In this document: one piece after another, positions 1-5,397 of the stretch
Numbering within the stretch: the first letter of the stretch is position 1
Layout of the letters: the number at the start of each line of letters is the position of its first letter
Assembly (NCBI GenBank): GCA_013298675.1
Contig: JAAFIJ010000138.1
Coordinates: 1-7,295, forward strand
Reading direction: 5' to 3'
From: Rhodobacterales bacterium
GTDB lineage: Bacteria; Pseudomonadota; Alphaproteobacteria; Rhodobacterales; Rhodobacteraceae
DNA: 7,295 nt
Translations under genes and position numbers: made by a program
The notes under the pieces: generated by a model
Told to the model about the DNA's origin: nothing
Databases searched by the model: none
Seen by the model: the letters and a program-made list of their open reading frames with translations, nothing else

Positions 1-168
1 GCGCGATTGGCGGAACATCAGGTGCTTGCGCACGATGATCGACCATGACCAGAAAGACATGGCCATCAAGCCAATCATGACGACTTGCACCACGATGGTT
101 GCACGGGAAAATAGGGCGAGAAGGGAGAAGTCCATCTCCTGCGCCATTGTTAGGGCTTGGGTTTCCAT
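1..168 (-). CDS. tolQ: TolQ, Tol-Pal system proton-channel subunit, N-terminal fragment
   Basis: The first 56 codons are present, starting at the ATG at 168-166, and the reading frame runs off the left edge of the window. The product begins METQALTMAQEMDFSLLALF and continues into a hydrophobic stretch at about residues 24-45 (IVVQVVMIGLMAMSFWSWSII), which matches the first membrane segment of the TolQ/ExbB/MotA family, including the FWSWSII signature before the basic residues R and K. TolQ pairs with TolR in the inner membrane and uses the proton gradient to energise TolA and Pal for outer-membrane constriction at division. Most of the protein, including the other two membrane segments, is outside the window. 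An AGCAGG sequence just upstream can serve as the ribosome binding site. A strong promoter lies at 215-244, so transcription need not come from ybgC. ExbB is the alternative, but the ybgC neighbour favours TolQ. Confidence 0.88.
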   Translation of the reverse strand, partial: METQALTMAQEMDFSLLALFSRATIVVQVVMIGLMAMSFWSWSIIVRKHLMFRQSR

Positions 169-214
169 TACGCCTGCTCTTGTTATAGGGCTCTCGCGGC
201 CCCTGTTAGCGCTG

Positions 215-244
215 ATTCTATCAAGGTTTTAGGGGGAATGCCAA
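215..244 (-). promoter_or_regulatory. Candidate sigma70-type promoter for tolQ
   Basis: On the minus strand a -35 element TTGGCA (244-239, five of six consensus bases) is followed after 18 bases by a -10 element TAGAAT (220-215, five of six). Transcription would start near position 208, giving a leader of about 40 bases before the tolQ ATG at 168. This sits in the 173-base gap between ybgC and tolQ and would let the Tol-Pal genes be expressed separately from the ybgC transcript. No experimental support is available. Confidence 0.6.
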
Positions 245-341
245 CACATTGCCGAGAGCGAGCAGCGAACCGCCACATCTAGCGGCCAAAACAGCCTTAG
301 GACGCCGTTTTATGGCCCTGCACGTTACGGATTGTTGCAGT

Positions 342-731
342 TTAGCGCAAAACCGCTCGAATTTCGGCCGGAATGCGCACTGCTTTGTCAGCAGGCCCCA
401 AACAAACCAAGATCACTTTAGCAGTAAACAACGTCTGGTCGCCCCGCATCACGTGTTGCACCAACTCCATGCTGGCAGCACCCAGCGCAGACAGCGTCAC
501 GCTCACCGTAAGATCATCGCCAAATCTGGCGGGACGTAGATAATCCGCCTCCACCCGCCTGACGGCAAAAACTATACCCTTGGTCGCCCGAAGTGTTATC
601 TGATCAACGCCAAGATGGCGCACCCAATCGCTGCGCGCCCGCTCTATGAACTTAAGGTAGTTCGCGTAATAGACGATTCCGGCAAGGTCGGTGTCCTCAT
701 AGTAAACGCGCATGCGAATTGAAAATGTCAC
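342..731 (-). CDS. ybgC: Tol-Pal associated acyl-CoA thioesterase YbgC
   Basis: A 129-residue hot-dog-fold acyl-CoA thioesterase of the YbgC/4HBT family, cytoplasmic and classically linked to the Tol-Pal cluster. The family signature is intact at residues 9-33 (VYYEDTDLAGIVYYANY followed by LKFIERAR); D15 is the expected catalytic aspartate. The length is close to the roughly 134 residues of E. coli YbgC. The start is the GTG at 731-729, supported by an AAAGGG ribosome binding site 9 bases upstream and by the family having several residues before VYYEDTD; the ATG at 713 is the alternative but would remove them. The GTG overlaps the stop of the DUF2161 gene (GTGA), so translation is probably coupled. 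The next gene downstream is tolQ, after 173 bases. YbgC proteins hydrolyse acyl-CoA thioesters in vitro; the physiological substrate here is not known. Confidence 0.93.
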   Translation of the reverse strand: MTFSIRMRVYYEDTDLAGIVYYANYLKFIERARSDWVRHLGVDQITLRATKGIVFAVRRVEADYLRPARFGDDLTVSVTLSALGAASMELVQHVMRGDQTLFTAKVILVCLGPADKAVRIPAEIRAVLR

Positions 732-1459
732 GATTTTGCGCCCTTTGTTTGTGTTGTCTTGCCGCGAGTTTGATCGCCCATCGGCTGAGCCGCGACAGAT
801 AAGGCCGCTAACCCCGCGGCCTCAGCGATCAGCGCAAGGCGCCCGTTTTCCGAAAGGCCATAGGTTCCATAGGCGACCTTTTCAAACCAGCCATAATAGT
901 CATCCCGCATCAAGGTTGACGCCCGGACAACGCCGCTGGCCTTAGCGACGATCGCGCCCTTTTGCGCGCCGTTTTGCAACACCGCAAGACAACGCATCGC
1001 ATCTTGGCGATAAGCCGTGACGCGCTTTATCCCAGTTGTCCCACCTATATTCGGATCGCCTACCCGCCTGCCAAACTCTCGCAACAGACGCGCTGCTTTG
1101 TTAAGATTTTTGCGCGGGGTATAAGGGGCAGGGTCAAGGTGCGCTTCCACTCCGTGGCCCGGCTTTACAGCCAACAGCCCCAAACCGAGGCGACGGCAAA
1201 GTGCGATGATATCCTTATAGCGCAGTGTCCAGCCCTTTTCGGCCACCGGAACAGCAAGATAGACATTGTCAAACAACGACTGGCGCGCGATGCCCTGCAT
1301 CACGAGCCCAAGTGAAAACGTCAGTTTCATTTCCACTACAAGGACTGGTTCTGCGCCGCGCACCGCCATCAGATCGCAGGCCCCGATCTCGGCTTTGACC
1401 TCATAGCCTTGCCCCTCAAGATAGGCTTTCAAATCAAGGTAAAGATCAGCCTCGCGCAT
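728..1459 (-). CDS. DUF2161 protein with PD-(D/E)XK nuclease-like fold
   Basis: A 243-residue cytoplasmic protein that I recognise as the DUF2161 type, annotated in Rhodobacterales as a putative phosphodiesterase or PD-(D/E)XK nuclease-like protein. The N-terminal part carries the pattern expected of that fold: a helix at residues 4-16, then D29 in a strand (CDLMAV), E43 and K45 in the next strand (VLVVEMK), and a following helix with Q55 and Q60 (MQGIARQSLF). A middle basic region (residues 115-132) leads to a segment around 150-212 with helical character that could be a winged helix. The tail (219-243) is polar, rich in G, K, Q and T. No signal peptide or membrane segment is seen. The ATG at 1459 shares a base with the stop of the upstream gene (TGATG), and its own stop overlaps the ybgC start. 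Its substrate is unknown; the nuclease reading rests on motif spacing only. Confidence 0.8.
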   Translation of the reverse strand: MREADLYLDLKAYLEGQGYEVKAEIGACDLMAVRGAEPVLVVEMKLTFSLGLVMQGIARQSLFDNVYLAVPVAEKGWTLRYKDIIALCRRLGLGLLAVKPGHGVEAHLDPAPYTPRKNLNKAARLLREFGRRVGDPNIGGTTGIKRVTAYRQDAMRCLAVLQNGAQKGAIVAKASGVVRASTLMRDDYYGWFEKVAYGTYGLSENGRLALIAEAAGLAALSVAAQPMGDQTRGKTTQTKGAKS

Positions 1460-2079
1460 CAGGCCCCCACCAACCGCGCGGCCATGCGCAGCGCGTGGGA
1501 CGGATCGCGCGCAACGGGCGGCATCATGCGGTCATACGCAGCACAGATCACCGCCGCGATGTCGGGCCGCAAGACAGCCACACCATCCGCGCGCACCAAG
1601 GGTGCGGCACCCGCAAAGGCACGGTCGGACCACAGCAAGATCACCTGTGCTGCTTGCAAAAGCGCCAGATCTTCGGCGGGCATTTCAGACAATGGCGCAT
1701 CCATGCGCAAGAACACAAAGGCAGCCTTGATTTGGCCCTCCGGCTCAAACCTGAAGGCGCGGTACTGATTGGCGTTGGCAGCAATCAAGCGGTCGGTCAG
1801 AGGCCCAAGATCGGGGATCAACTTGTCCAAATCGCGGATTGCCGCCAATTCGGCCCAATCGCGCAAGAAAAACACCATCAGGTTGGCGCCCAACTCGGCA
1901 TCAGTTTCGGCCACCGGATGCCCGGCAAGCGTTGCCACCGCTTCAACCGCGCCCTTGACCACCGACAGCGTCGCGTCATCAACGCCAAACACCACCGGCA
2001 CGATCGGCCGCCCCCAACGGGCGAACAAGTACGTCCCATCCGCGCGGGTAAACAGGGTTGCAACTTCATCTGGCGTCAT
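1459..2079 (-). CDS. Conserved-looking hypothetical protein (206 aa)
   Basis: I do not recognise this gene with certainty. It encodes 206 residues with no signal peptide and no clear membrane span. Residues 16-33 (TYLFARWGRPIVPVVFGV) form an alternating strand-like stretch, 41-53 a probable helix, 65-73 (ANLMVFFLR) a buried strand and 116-126 another strand, followed by helices, so a compact alpha/beta fold is likely. The order RWxxPIxPVVFG, helix, then ANLMVFF loosely resembles DUF2927-type proteins of Rhodobacterales, but this is only a pattern impression. The start is the ATG at 2079-2077: an in-frame TGA two codons upstream excludes a longer form. The ribosome binding site is weak (GGGG). 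Its stop TGA shares a base with the ATG of the DUF2161 gene, and that gene in turn overlaps ybgC, so the three probably form one translationally coupled unit. Confidence 0.75.
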   Translation of the reverse strand: MTPDEVATLFTRADGTYLFARWGRPIVPVVFGVDDATLSVVKGAVEAVATLAGHPVAETDAELGANLMVFFLRDWAELAAIRDLDKLIPDLGPLTDRLIAANANQYRAFRFEPEGQIKAAFVFLRMDAPLSEMPAEDLALLQAAQVILLWSDRAFAGAAPLVRADGVAVLRPDIAAVICAAYDRMMPPVARDPSHALRMAARLVGA

Positions 2080-2082
2080 GGT

Positions 2083-2166
2083 TCAAGCCCCGCTTTCGGC
2101 GATCAGATAGCGGCCCTCTTTTGCCGTCCGCGCCGCCCCAAAGGTCGATGCCCCGACTTTGCGTAA
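2083..2166 (-). pseudogene. Possible decayed gene end upstream of the 206-residue gene
   Basis: A short open stretch reads like real protein (it contains GASTFGAARTAKEGRYL and ends LIAESGA) and stops with a TGA at 2085-2083, only three bases before the ATG of the next gene, which is typical operon spacing. The frame is closed upstream by a TGA at 2172-2170, and no ATG, GTG or TTG lies between that stop and the protein-like part. One frame over, the preceding bases read RVSLDVYAK, which would join smoothly to VGAS if one base had been gained or lost near 2158. This suggests the frameshifted C-terminus of a former gene. It could equally be chance, because about 25 codons is little evidence, and I do not recognise the protein. 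Confidence 0.28.
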
Positions 2167-2230
2167 ACATCAAGAGAAACCCGAAAATATCTACCCTCTC
2201 ATCGCCTAATTCTCCGCTTTGATTGCCCAG

Positions 2231-2338
2231 TCAGAACGGCTTATCGCGCACGATGCCAAAATACTTGTAGTACATCCTGCCCAGCGTCACTGCCTGTGCG
2301 CTTAATTCGTCCGGCTTCTGCCGAACCTTAAGTTTCAA
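2231..2338 (-). CDS. Candidate small protein of 35 residues overlapping the end of ruvB
   Basis: An ORF too short for ordinary gene calling opens with TTG at 2338-2336, inside the last codons of ruvB in another reading frame, and stops with TGA at 2233-2231. The product is basic at the start (MKLKVRQKPDEL), then has a likely helix and an aromatic, conserved-looking end (MYYKYFGIVRDKPF). Most of the ORF (2231-2327) lies outside ruvB, so its protein-like composition is not simply a shadow of that gene. The ribosome binding site would be the weak GGCAGAG four bases before TTG. It could be a genuine micro-protein coupled to ruvB, or the tail of a decayed gene, since no ATG start exists except one 14 codons from the end. 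I do not recognise the family. Confidence 0.35.
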   Translation of the reverse strand: MKLKVRQKPDELSAQAVTLGRMYYKYFGIVRDKPF

Positions 2339-3353
2339 ACAACTCTGCCTGCCCCGGCGCGCGTGGCGGCTCCAACCCCAAATGACGCCAAGCACGTGCG
2401 GCCAACATGCGCCCGCGTGGGGTGCGTAGGATCAGCCCTTGCTGAAGCAAGAATGGCTCTATCACTTCTTCGATGGCATCGCGCGCCTCGGCCAAGGCGG
2501 CTGCGATGGTTTCCACCCCGACTGGGCCGCCGCCGTAATGCTCTGCCAAAAGCGACAAATACCGCCTGTCGCCCCCATCAAGCCCCAGCTTATCGACCCC
2601 CAATCGCGTCAATGCCCGGTCTGCAATCTGTTGGGTCAGACAGCCTTGCCCCTCAACCGTCACGAAATCGACGACGCGGCGCAACAGACGCCCGGCGATG
2701 CGCGGCGTGCCACGCGCTCGGCGAGCAATTTCACGGGTTCCGGCAGGTTCGCTTTCAATCCCCATCAAACGCGCACCACGAGTGACAATCAAATCCAACT
2801 CATCTTCTGTGTAAAATTGCAGCCGAGTGGGGATACCGAACCGGTCGCGCAACGGCGTGGTCAACAGACCAAGCCGAGTTGTCGCCCCTACCAGCGTAAA
2901 GGGTTGCAGTTCTATCCTGACAGTGCGCGCGGCTGGCCCCTCACCGATGACCAGATCCAGCGCAAAATCCTCTAGCGCAGGATAAAGCACCTCTTCGACG
3001 ATCGGCGACAGACGGTGAATTTCGTCGATAAACAGCACATCGCGCGGTTCCAGGTTGGTCAGGATCGCCGCCAAATCACCGGGTTTGGCCAGTACCGGAC
3101 CAGAGGTCATGCGGAATCCCACGCCCAATTCACGTGCCATGATTTGCGCCAAAGTGGTTTTGCCCAAGCCCGGCGGGCCATGAAACAAGGTGTGATCCAT
3201 TGCCTCGCCGCGAATTTTCGCGGATTCAATAAACACCTTCAGGTTTGCGCGCGCCTCTACCTGACCGACAAAATCCTCAAGCAACTGCGGACGCATGGCG
3301 CGATCCAGATCCTCTGGCAACTTGTCGGGGCGCAGCGTGGGGTCAGAGGTCAT
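2328..3353 (-). CDS. ruvB: Holliday junction branch-migration ATPase RuvB
   Basis: RuvB is the AAA+ hexameric motor that RuvA loads onto Holliday junctions to drive branch migration during recombinational repair. The 341-residue length is normal. All key elements are visible: Walker A at residues 59-67 (GPPGLGKTT, K65), Walker B at 106-111 (VLFIDE), the following IHRL, sensor I at 155-159 (VGATT), the arginine finger R171 in LRDRFG, and a C-terminal winged helix ending in LILRTPRGRMLAARAW (about 306-321). The start is the ATG at 3353 (MTSDPTLRPDK), which overlaps the stop of the 80-residue gene upstream (ATGA); the ribosome binding site is weak, so coupling probably supplies initiation. No strong terminator is seen after the TAA. 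Unlike many proteobacteria, ruvA is not directly adjacent; one small gene lies between them. Confidence 0.98.
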   Translation of the reverse strand: MTSDPTLRPDKLPEDLDRAMRPQLLEDFVGQVEARANLKVFIESAKIRGEAMDHTLFHGPPGLGKTTLAQIMARELGVGFRMTSGPVLAKPGDLAAILTNLEPRDVLFIDEIHRLSPIVEEVLYPALEDFALDLVIGEGPAARTVRIELQPFTLVGATTRLGLLTTPLRDRFGIPTRLQFYTEDELDLIVTRGARLMGIESEPAGTREIARRARGTPRIAGRLLRRVVDFVTVEGQGCLTQQIADRALTRLGVDKLGLDGGDRRYLSLLAEHYGGGPVGVETIAAALAEARDAIEEVIEPFLLQQGLILRTPRGRMLAARAWRHLGLEPPRAPGQAELFET

Positions 3354-3592
3354 GCGTATGTCCCGTGTTGTTTCATCTTAGACATGCGAAGCCGTTTCTT
3401 CAGCCAGTCTACGATTTGCACAGCCTTTGCTTGATCCAGCCCGGGCGCAAGATAGTGGCTTCGCTGCCCATAGGTGAACTGAACCGCGCCGCTGCCCCCA
3501 AACACCCCAAACGGCAATTGAGGCCCCCTTCGGAACGCTTGCGACTTATCAACCGAGGCCAAGCCAAACTGACCTAAGGGAGCGTAACGCAT
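3350..3592 (-). CDS. Small hypothetical protein inserted between ruvA and ruvB (80 aa)
   Basis: I do not recognise this gene with confidence. It starts at the ATG at 3592, three bases after the ruvA stop, behind a good ribosome binding site (AAAGGG, 6 bases before ATG) that lies in the last ruvA codons; its stop overlaps the ruvB ATG by four bases. This packing strongly suggests it is translated as part of the ruv operon. The product has no signal peptide or membrane span. Residues 26-44 (LPFGVFGGSGAVQFTYG and following) look like two beta-strands, 51-68 (GLDQAKAVQIVDWLKKRL) like an amphipathic helix, and the tail is basic (K65, K66, R67, R69, K72, K74). Strand-strand-helix is reminiscent of the end of bacterial PH-like domains, so it could be a shortened member; that is a guess. 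A role in loading or regulating RuvB is possible only by position. Confidence 0.72.
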   Translation of the reverse strand: MRYAPLGQFGLASVDKSQAFRRGPQLPFGVFGGSGAVQFTYGQRSHYLAPGLDQAKAVQIVDWLKKRLRMSKMKQHGTYA

Positions 3593-3595
3593 CGT

Positions 3596-4273
3596 CTACC
3601 CTTTCGGTGCCAGTAGTTTCAAACAGGCCCGGATCAGATTTGCGGTGGTGGCCTCGGGTTGATCGCTTACCACAGTGGCGACGGCCATCGCCGCGTCGCC
3701 CTGACCATAGCCAAGGTTGACCAAGGCGGACAGCGCATCGGCGCTGGCACTTGCGCGCGATTGGGCGGGGTTGATGGGTTGCGGCGCACGTCGGGCGATG
3801 GGTTCCACAGGTTCAATAACCAGATCATCGGCTTGGGCCACAACACTCAGGCTCGCACCTTGCGCCATGATAGACCCGGCCTTGGACTTGAGTTCCAGAA
3901 TAAGGCGCTGCGCCAATTTCGGCCCGACACCTGGTGCGGATTGAATAGCGCGCTGATCGCCCAGTGTTATGGCGCGCGCGGCCCCATCAGGGCCCAATGT
4001 CCCAAGGATCGCCATCGCAGCCTTGGCACCGACACCCTGCACAGTCGTCAGCAGTTTGTGCCATTCCTTTTCCATCATGGTCGGAAAACCAAAAAGCTGC
4101 AGCAGATCCTCACGCACAACCAGTTCGGTATACAACGACACTGCTTCACCCAAGCCGGGCATACCGGCCAATGTGCGGTCTGACACATAAACGATGTATC
4201 CCACGCCGCGCACATCCAGCAAAACGTGATCCGCGCCGCGCCAATCCAGTCGACCTGACAGCTTTCCGATCAT
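3596..4273 (-). CDS. ruvA: Holliday junction DNA-binding protein RuvA
   Basis: RuvA forms tetramers that hold the four-way junction flat and recruit RuvB rings. The 225-residue product shows the full three-domain layout: an N-terminal OB-fold (residues 1-63, MIGKLSG to LFGF) with the acidic pin E55-D56 at the same positions as in E. coli; two helix-hairpin-helix motifs (GVG at 80-82 and GVGPK at 115-119) for sequence-independent DNA contacts; a flexible linker rich in A, P, Q and R (about 150-175); and the C-terminal RuvB-binding domain (about 176-222, SADALSALVNLGYGQGDA). The linker makes it slightly longer than the E. coli protein. The ATG at 4273 overlaps the ruvC stop (ATGA), and the stop TAG is followed after three bases by the 80-residue gene. 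The end of this gene carries the ribosome binding site for that next gene. Confidence 0.97.
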   Translation of the reverse strand: MIGKLSGRLDWRGADHVLLDVRGVGYIVYVSDRTLAGMPGLGEAVSLYTELVVREDLLQLFGFPTMMEKEWHKLLTTVQGVGAKAAMAILGTLGPDGAARAITLGDQRAIQSAPGVGPKLAQRLILELKSKAGSIMAQGASLSVVAQADDLVIEPVEPIARRAPQPINPAQSRASASADALSALVNLGYGQGDAAMAVATVVSDQPEATTANLIRACLKLLAPKG

Positions 4274-4788
4274 CCAGCGGCCTTTCGAAGTGCTGCCTCA
4301 AGTCGGCCAGAGGATTGAAGATGATGCGCATGGCAAATGGCAATCGCCAAGGCATCCGCCGCGTCCGGGCCGGTGATCACAACCCCGGGCAAATGCAGCT
4401 TGACCATGTGATCAACCTGCACTTTGGCCGCATGACCTACACCGACCACGGTTTTCTTTACCGAATTCGGGGCATATTCCCCGACGGTGATACCCGCCTG
4501 CGCCGGAACCAAAAGGGCGATGCCGCGCGCCTGGCCCAATTTCAGCGTAGCCACCGCGTCTTTGTTCACAAAGGTGTTTTCTACCGCGGCGGCATCAGGG
4601 GCATAAATGCGCAATACTTCGGTCAACTGGTCGTAGAGCGAACAAAGGCGACGGGCCAAATCGCCGTCGTCGTCGCTGCGTTCGGAATGACAAATGCCAT
4701 TGGCGACATGCACAAGTCGCGAGCCCTGAACATCTATGACCCCCCAACCGAGGTTCCTTAGGCCAGGATCAATCCCCAGAACGCGCAT
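4270..4788 (-). CDS. ruvC: Holliday junction resolvase RuvC
   Basis: RuvC is the dimeric RNase H-fold endonuclease that cuts Holliday junctions held by RuvAB. The 172-residue length matches E. coli (173). The four catalytic acidic residues are in place: D7 (GIDPG), E70 (VENTF), and D142 and D145 in DAADALAIAI. The start is the ATG at 4788 giving MRVLGIDPGLRNLGWG: it has an AGGGG ribosome binding site five bases upstream and matches where the family begins. An in-frame ATG at 4806 and a TTG at 4896 extend the frame but precede the conserved start and are unlikely to be used. The gene is first in a four-gene coupled chain (ruvC, ruvA, the 80-residue gene, ruvB). A LexA-like box lies 32 bases upstream, so damage-inducible expression is plausible but not shown. 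Confidence 0.97.
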   Translation of the reverse strand: MRVLGIDPGLRNLGWGVIDVQGSRLVHVANGICHSERSDDDGDLARRLCSLYDQLTEVLRIYAPDAAAVENTFVNKDAVATLKLGQARGIALLVPAQAGITVGEYAPNSVKKTVVGVGHAAKVQVDHMVKLHLPGVVITGPDAADALAIAICHAHHLQSSGRLEAALRKAAG

Positions 4789-5104
4789 TCCTGCCCCTTT
4801 TTTCATTTTGCGAAAACTAGCACGAAAGAAGAACATTCGCCAAGTTGAATTAAGGGGTAGACGATTGATTTCCTCCGCGCTATGCAAGTGCAGCAATTCG
4901 ACCTTTTGAGGGTTAAACGCGACACGCCGGGCGAAGATTACCTTACCGCTCTGATAAATATGTCGAAATTATGTCGCAAGCCATGCGTTGTACGCAATGC
5001 GGCTTTGCTGGCATGTGCGTTGTTTTGCAGTCGCAGCAAGTGTATTTACCTCTCATCAGAAGCAAGCACGCTGTCTGACGTGAAATTTTAAAAGGATTAC
5101 CGCA
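4789..5104. other. Divergent intergenic control region between ruvC and the DUF1127 gene
   Basis: This 316-base gap separates divergently transcribed genes and must hold promoters for both. Towards ruvC I see the possible LexA box (4820-4834) and a weak TTGGCG element at 4843-4838 that could be a -35, without a convincing -10. Towards the DUF1127 gene a weak promoter candidate is TTGTTT (5020-5025), 17 bases, TATTTA (5043-5048), which matches the sigma70 consensus at only three of six bases each and could instead belong to an alternative sigma factor. The octamer TGCGTTGT occurs twice (4984-4991 and 5016-5023), and TGCGT-TGT-ACGCA (4984-4996) is a short inverted repeat. The ORFs that cross this gap lack ribosome binding sites and resemble nothing, so I treat it as non-coding; an unannotated small RNA cannot be excluded. 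Confidence 0.5.
4820..4834 (-). promoter_or_regulatory. Candidate LexA (SOS) box upstream of ruvC
   Basis: On the minus strand the sequence GTTC-TTCTTTC-GTGC matches the alphaproteobacterial LexA box GTTC-N7-GTTC with one mismatch in the second half-site. It lies 32 bases upstream of the ruvC start, where a repressor would block transcription or initiation. The ruv genes are known SOS targets in several bacteria. A one-mismatch match to eight fixed bases is expected by chance in roughly one of four regions of this size when both strands are searched, so the call is tentative. Confidence 0.4.
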
Positions 5105-5308
5105 ATGACCGCCTATGAGTCGTCCCGCGCGGCGCCGCTTGGCGCCATCTCGATTTTCCGCTCGGTACAAGTGTTCAGCGAGGCTGCATCTTCGTTTTCG
5201 GCTTGGAACAATGCACGGATCACCCGGAATTCGTTGTCGAAGCTATCGAACCGCGAATTGGATGATATCGGCCTGTGCCGTGGCGACATCGATCTGATCG
5301 GCCGTTAA
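5105..5308 (+). CDS. DUF1127 small protein
   Basis: A 67-residue protein whose C-terminal half is a DUF1127 (YjiS-like) domain: residues 38-67 contain RITRNSLSKLSNRELDDIGL followed by CRGDIDLIGR, the hallmark LxxLSxRELxDIGLxRxDI. The N-terminal half (1-37) is a low-charge extension with a likely amphipathic helix. Small DUF1127 proteins in Rhodobacter and Agrobacterium have been linked to RNA binding, small-RNA maturation and RNA turnover (CcaF1 in Rhodobacter sphaeroides), and to stress or nutrient adaptation; a similar role here is inference. It is the only plus-strand gene in the window. The ATG at 5105 has an AAAGGA ribosome binding site 8 bases upstream. It is monocistronic, closed by a strong terminator 22 bases after its stop, and the leader is probably about 50 bases if the weak promoter near 5020-5048 is real. 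Confidence 0.9.
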   Translation: MTAYESSRAAPLGAISIFRSVQVFSEAASSFSAWNNARITRNSLSKLSNRELDDIGLCRGDIDLIGR

Positions 5309-5330
5309 TTTACCGACATCCAAAATGATG

Positions 5331-5369
5331 AAGCCCGCAGTAACAATGTTACTGCGGGCTTTTTGATTT
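5331..5369 (+). terminator. Strong intrinsic terminator of the DUF1127 gene
   Basis: A perfect 14-base-pair inverted repeat (AAGCCCGCAGTAAC at 5331-5344 and its complement at 5348-5361, loop AAT) is followed by a T-rich tract (TTTTTGATTTT). It ends the DUF1127 transcript 22 bases after the stop codon. The opposite flank on the minus strand reads CATCATTTTGG, so the hairpin may also stop the converging membrane-protein transcript, though less efficiently. Confidence 0.95.
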
Positions 5370-5397
5370 TCTAGACCGTTAAAACACTATTCAAGTT

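Noticed and set aside
268..290. Possible terminator hairpin after ybgC (CCGC...GCGG)
   Set aside because: Only four base pairs with an eight-base loop and no T-tract on the coding strand.
1495..2166. 223-codon plus-strand open frame opposite the 206-residue gene
   Set aside because: Antisense shadow with H/Q/R-rich composition; the minus-strand frame has better codon use and overlaps its neighbours in operon style.
3964..4761. 265-codon plus-strand open frame across ruvA and ruvC
   Set aside because: It is antisense to two certain genes, its translation is rich in R, H, Q and P with no family resemblance, and it arises from codon bias in the real genes.
4789..4896. 36-residue N-terminal extension of RuvC from a TTG at 4896
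   Set aside because: RuvC begins at MRVLGIDPG in the family, with a good ribosome binding site directly before the ATG at 4788; the extension also covers the likely promoter and LexA-like site.
4882..5091. 69-codon plus-strand open frame in the ruvC/DUF1127 gap
   Set aside because: No ribosome binding site (the preceding bases are TTTCCTCCGCGC, the anti-type sequence), no recognisable motif, and a composition change halfway through.
4943..5170. 75-codon minus-strand open frame overlapping the start of the DUF1127 gene
   Set aside because: Overlaps a confident gene antisense, cysteine-rich translation without a recognised pattern, no supporting ribosome binding site.
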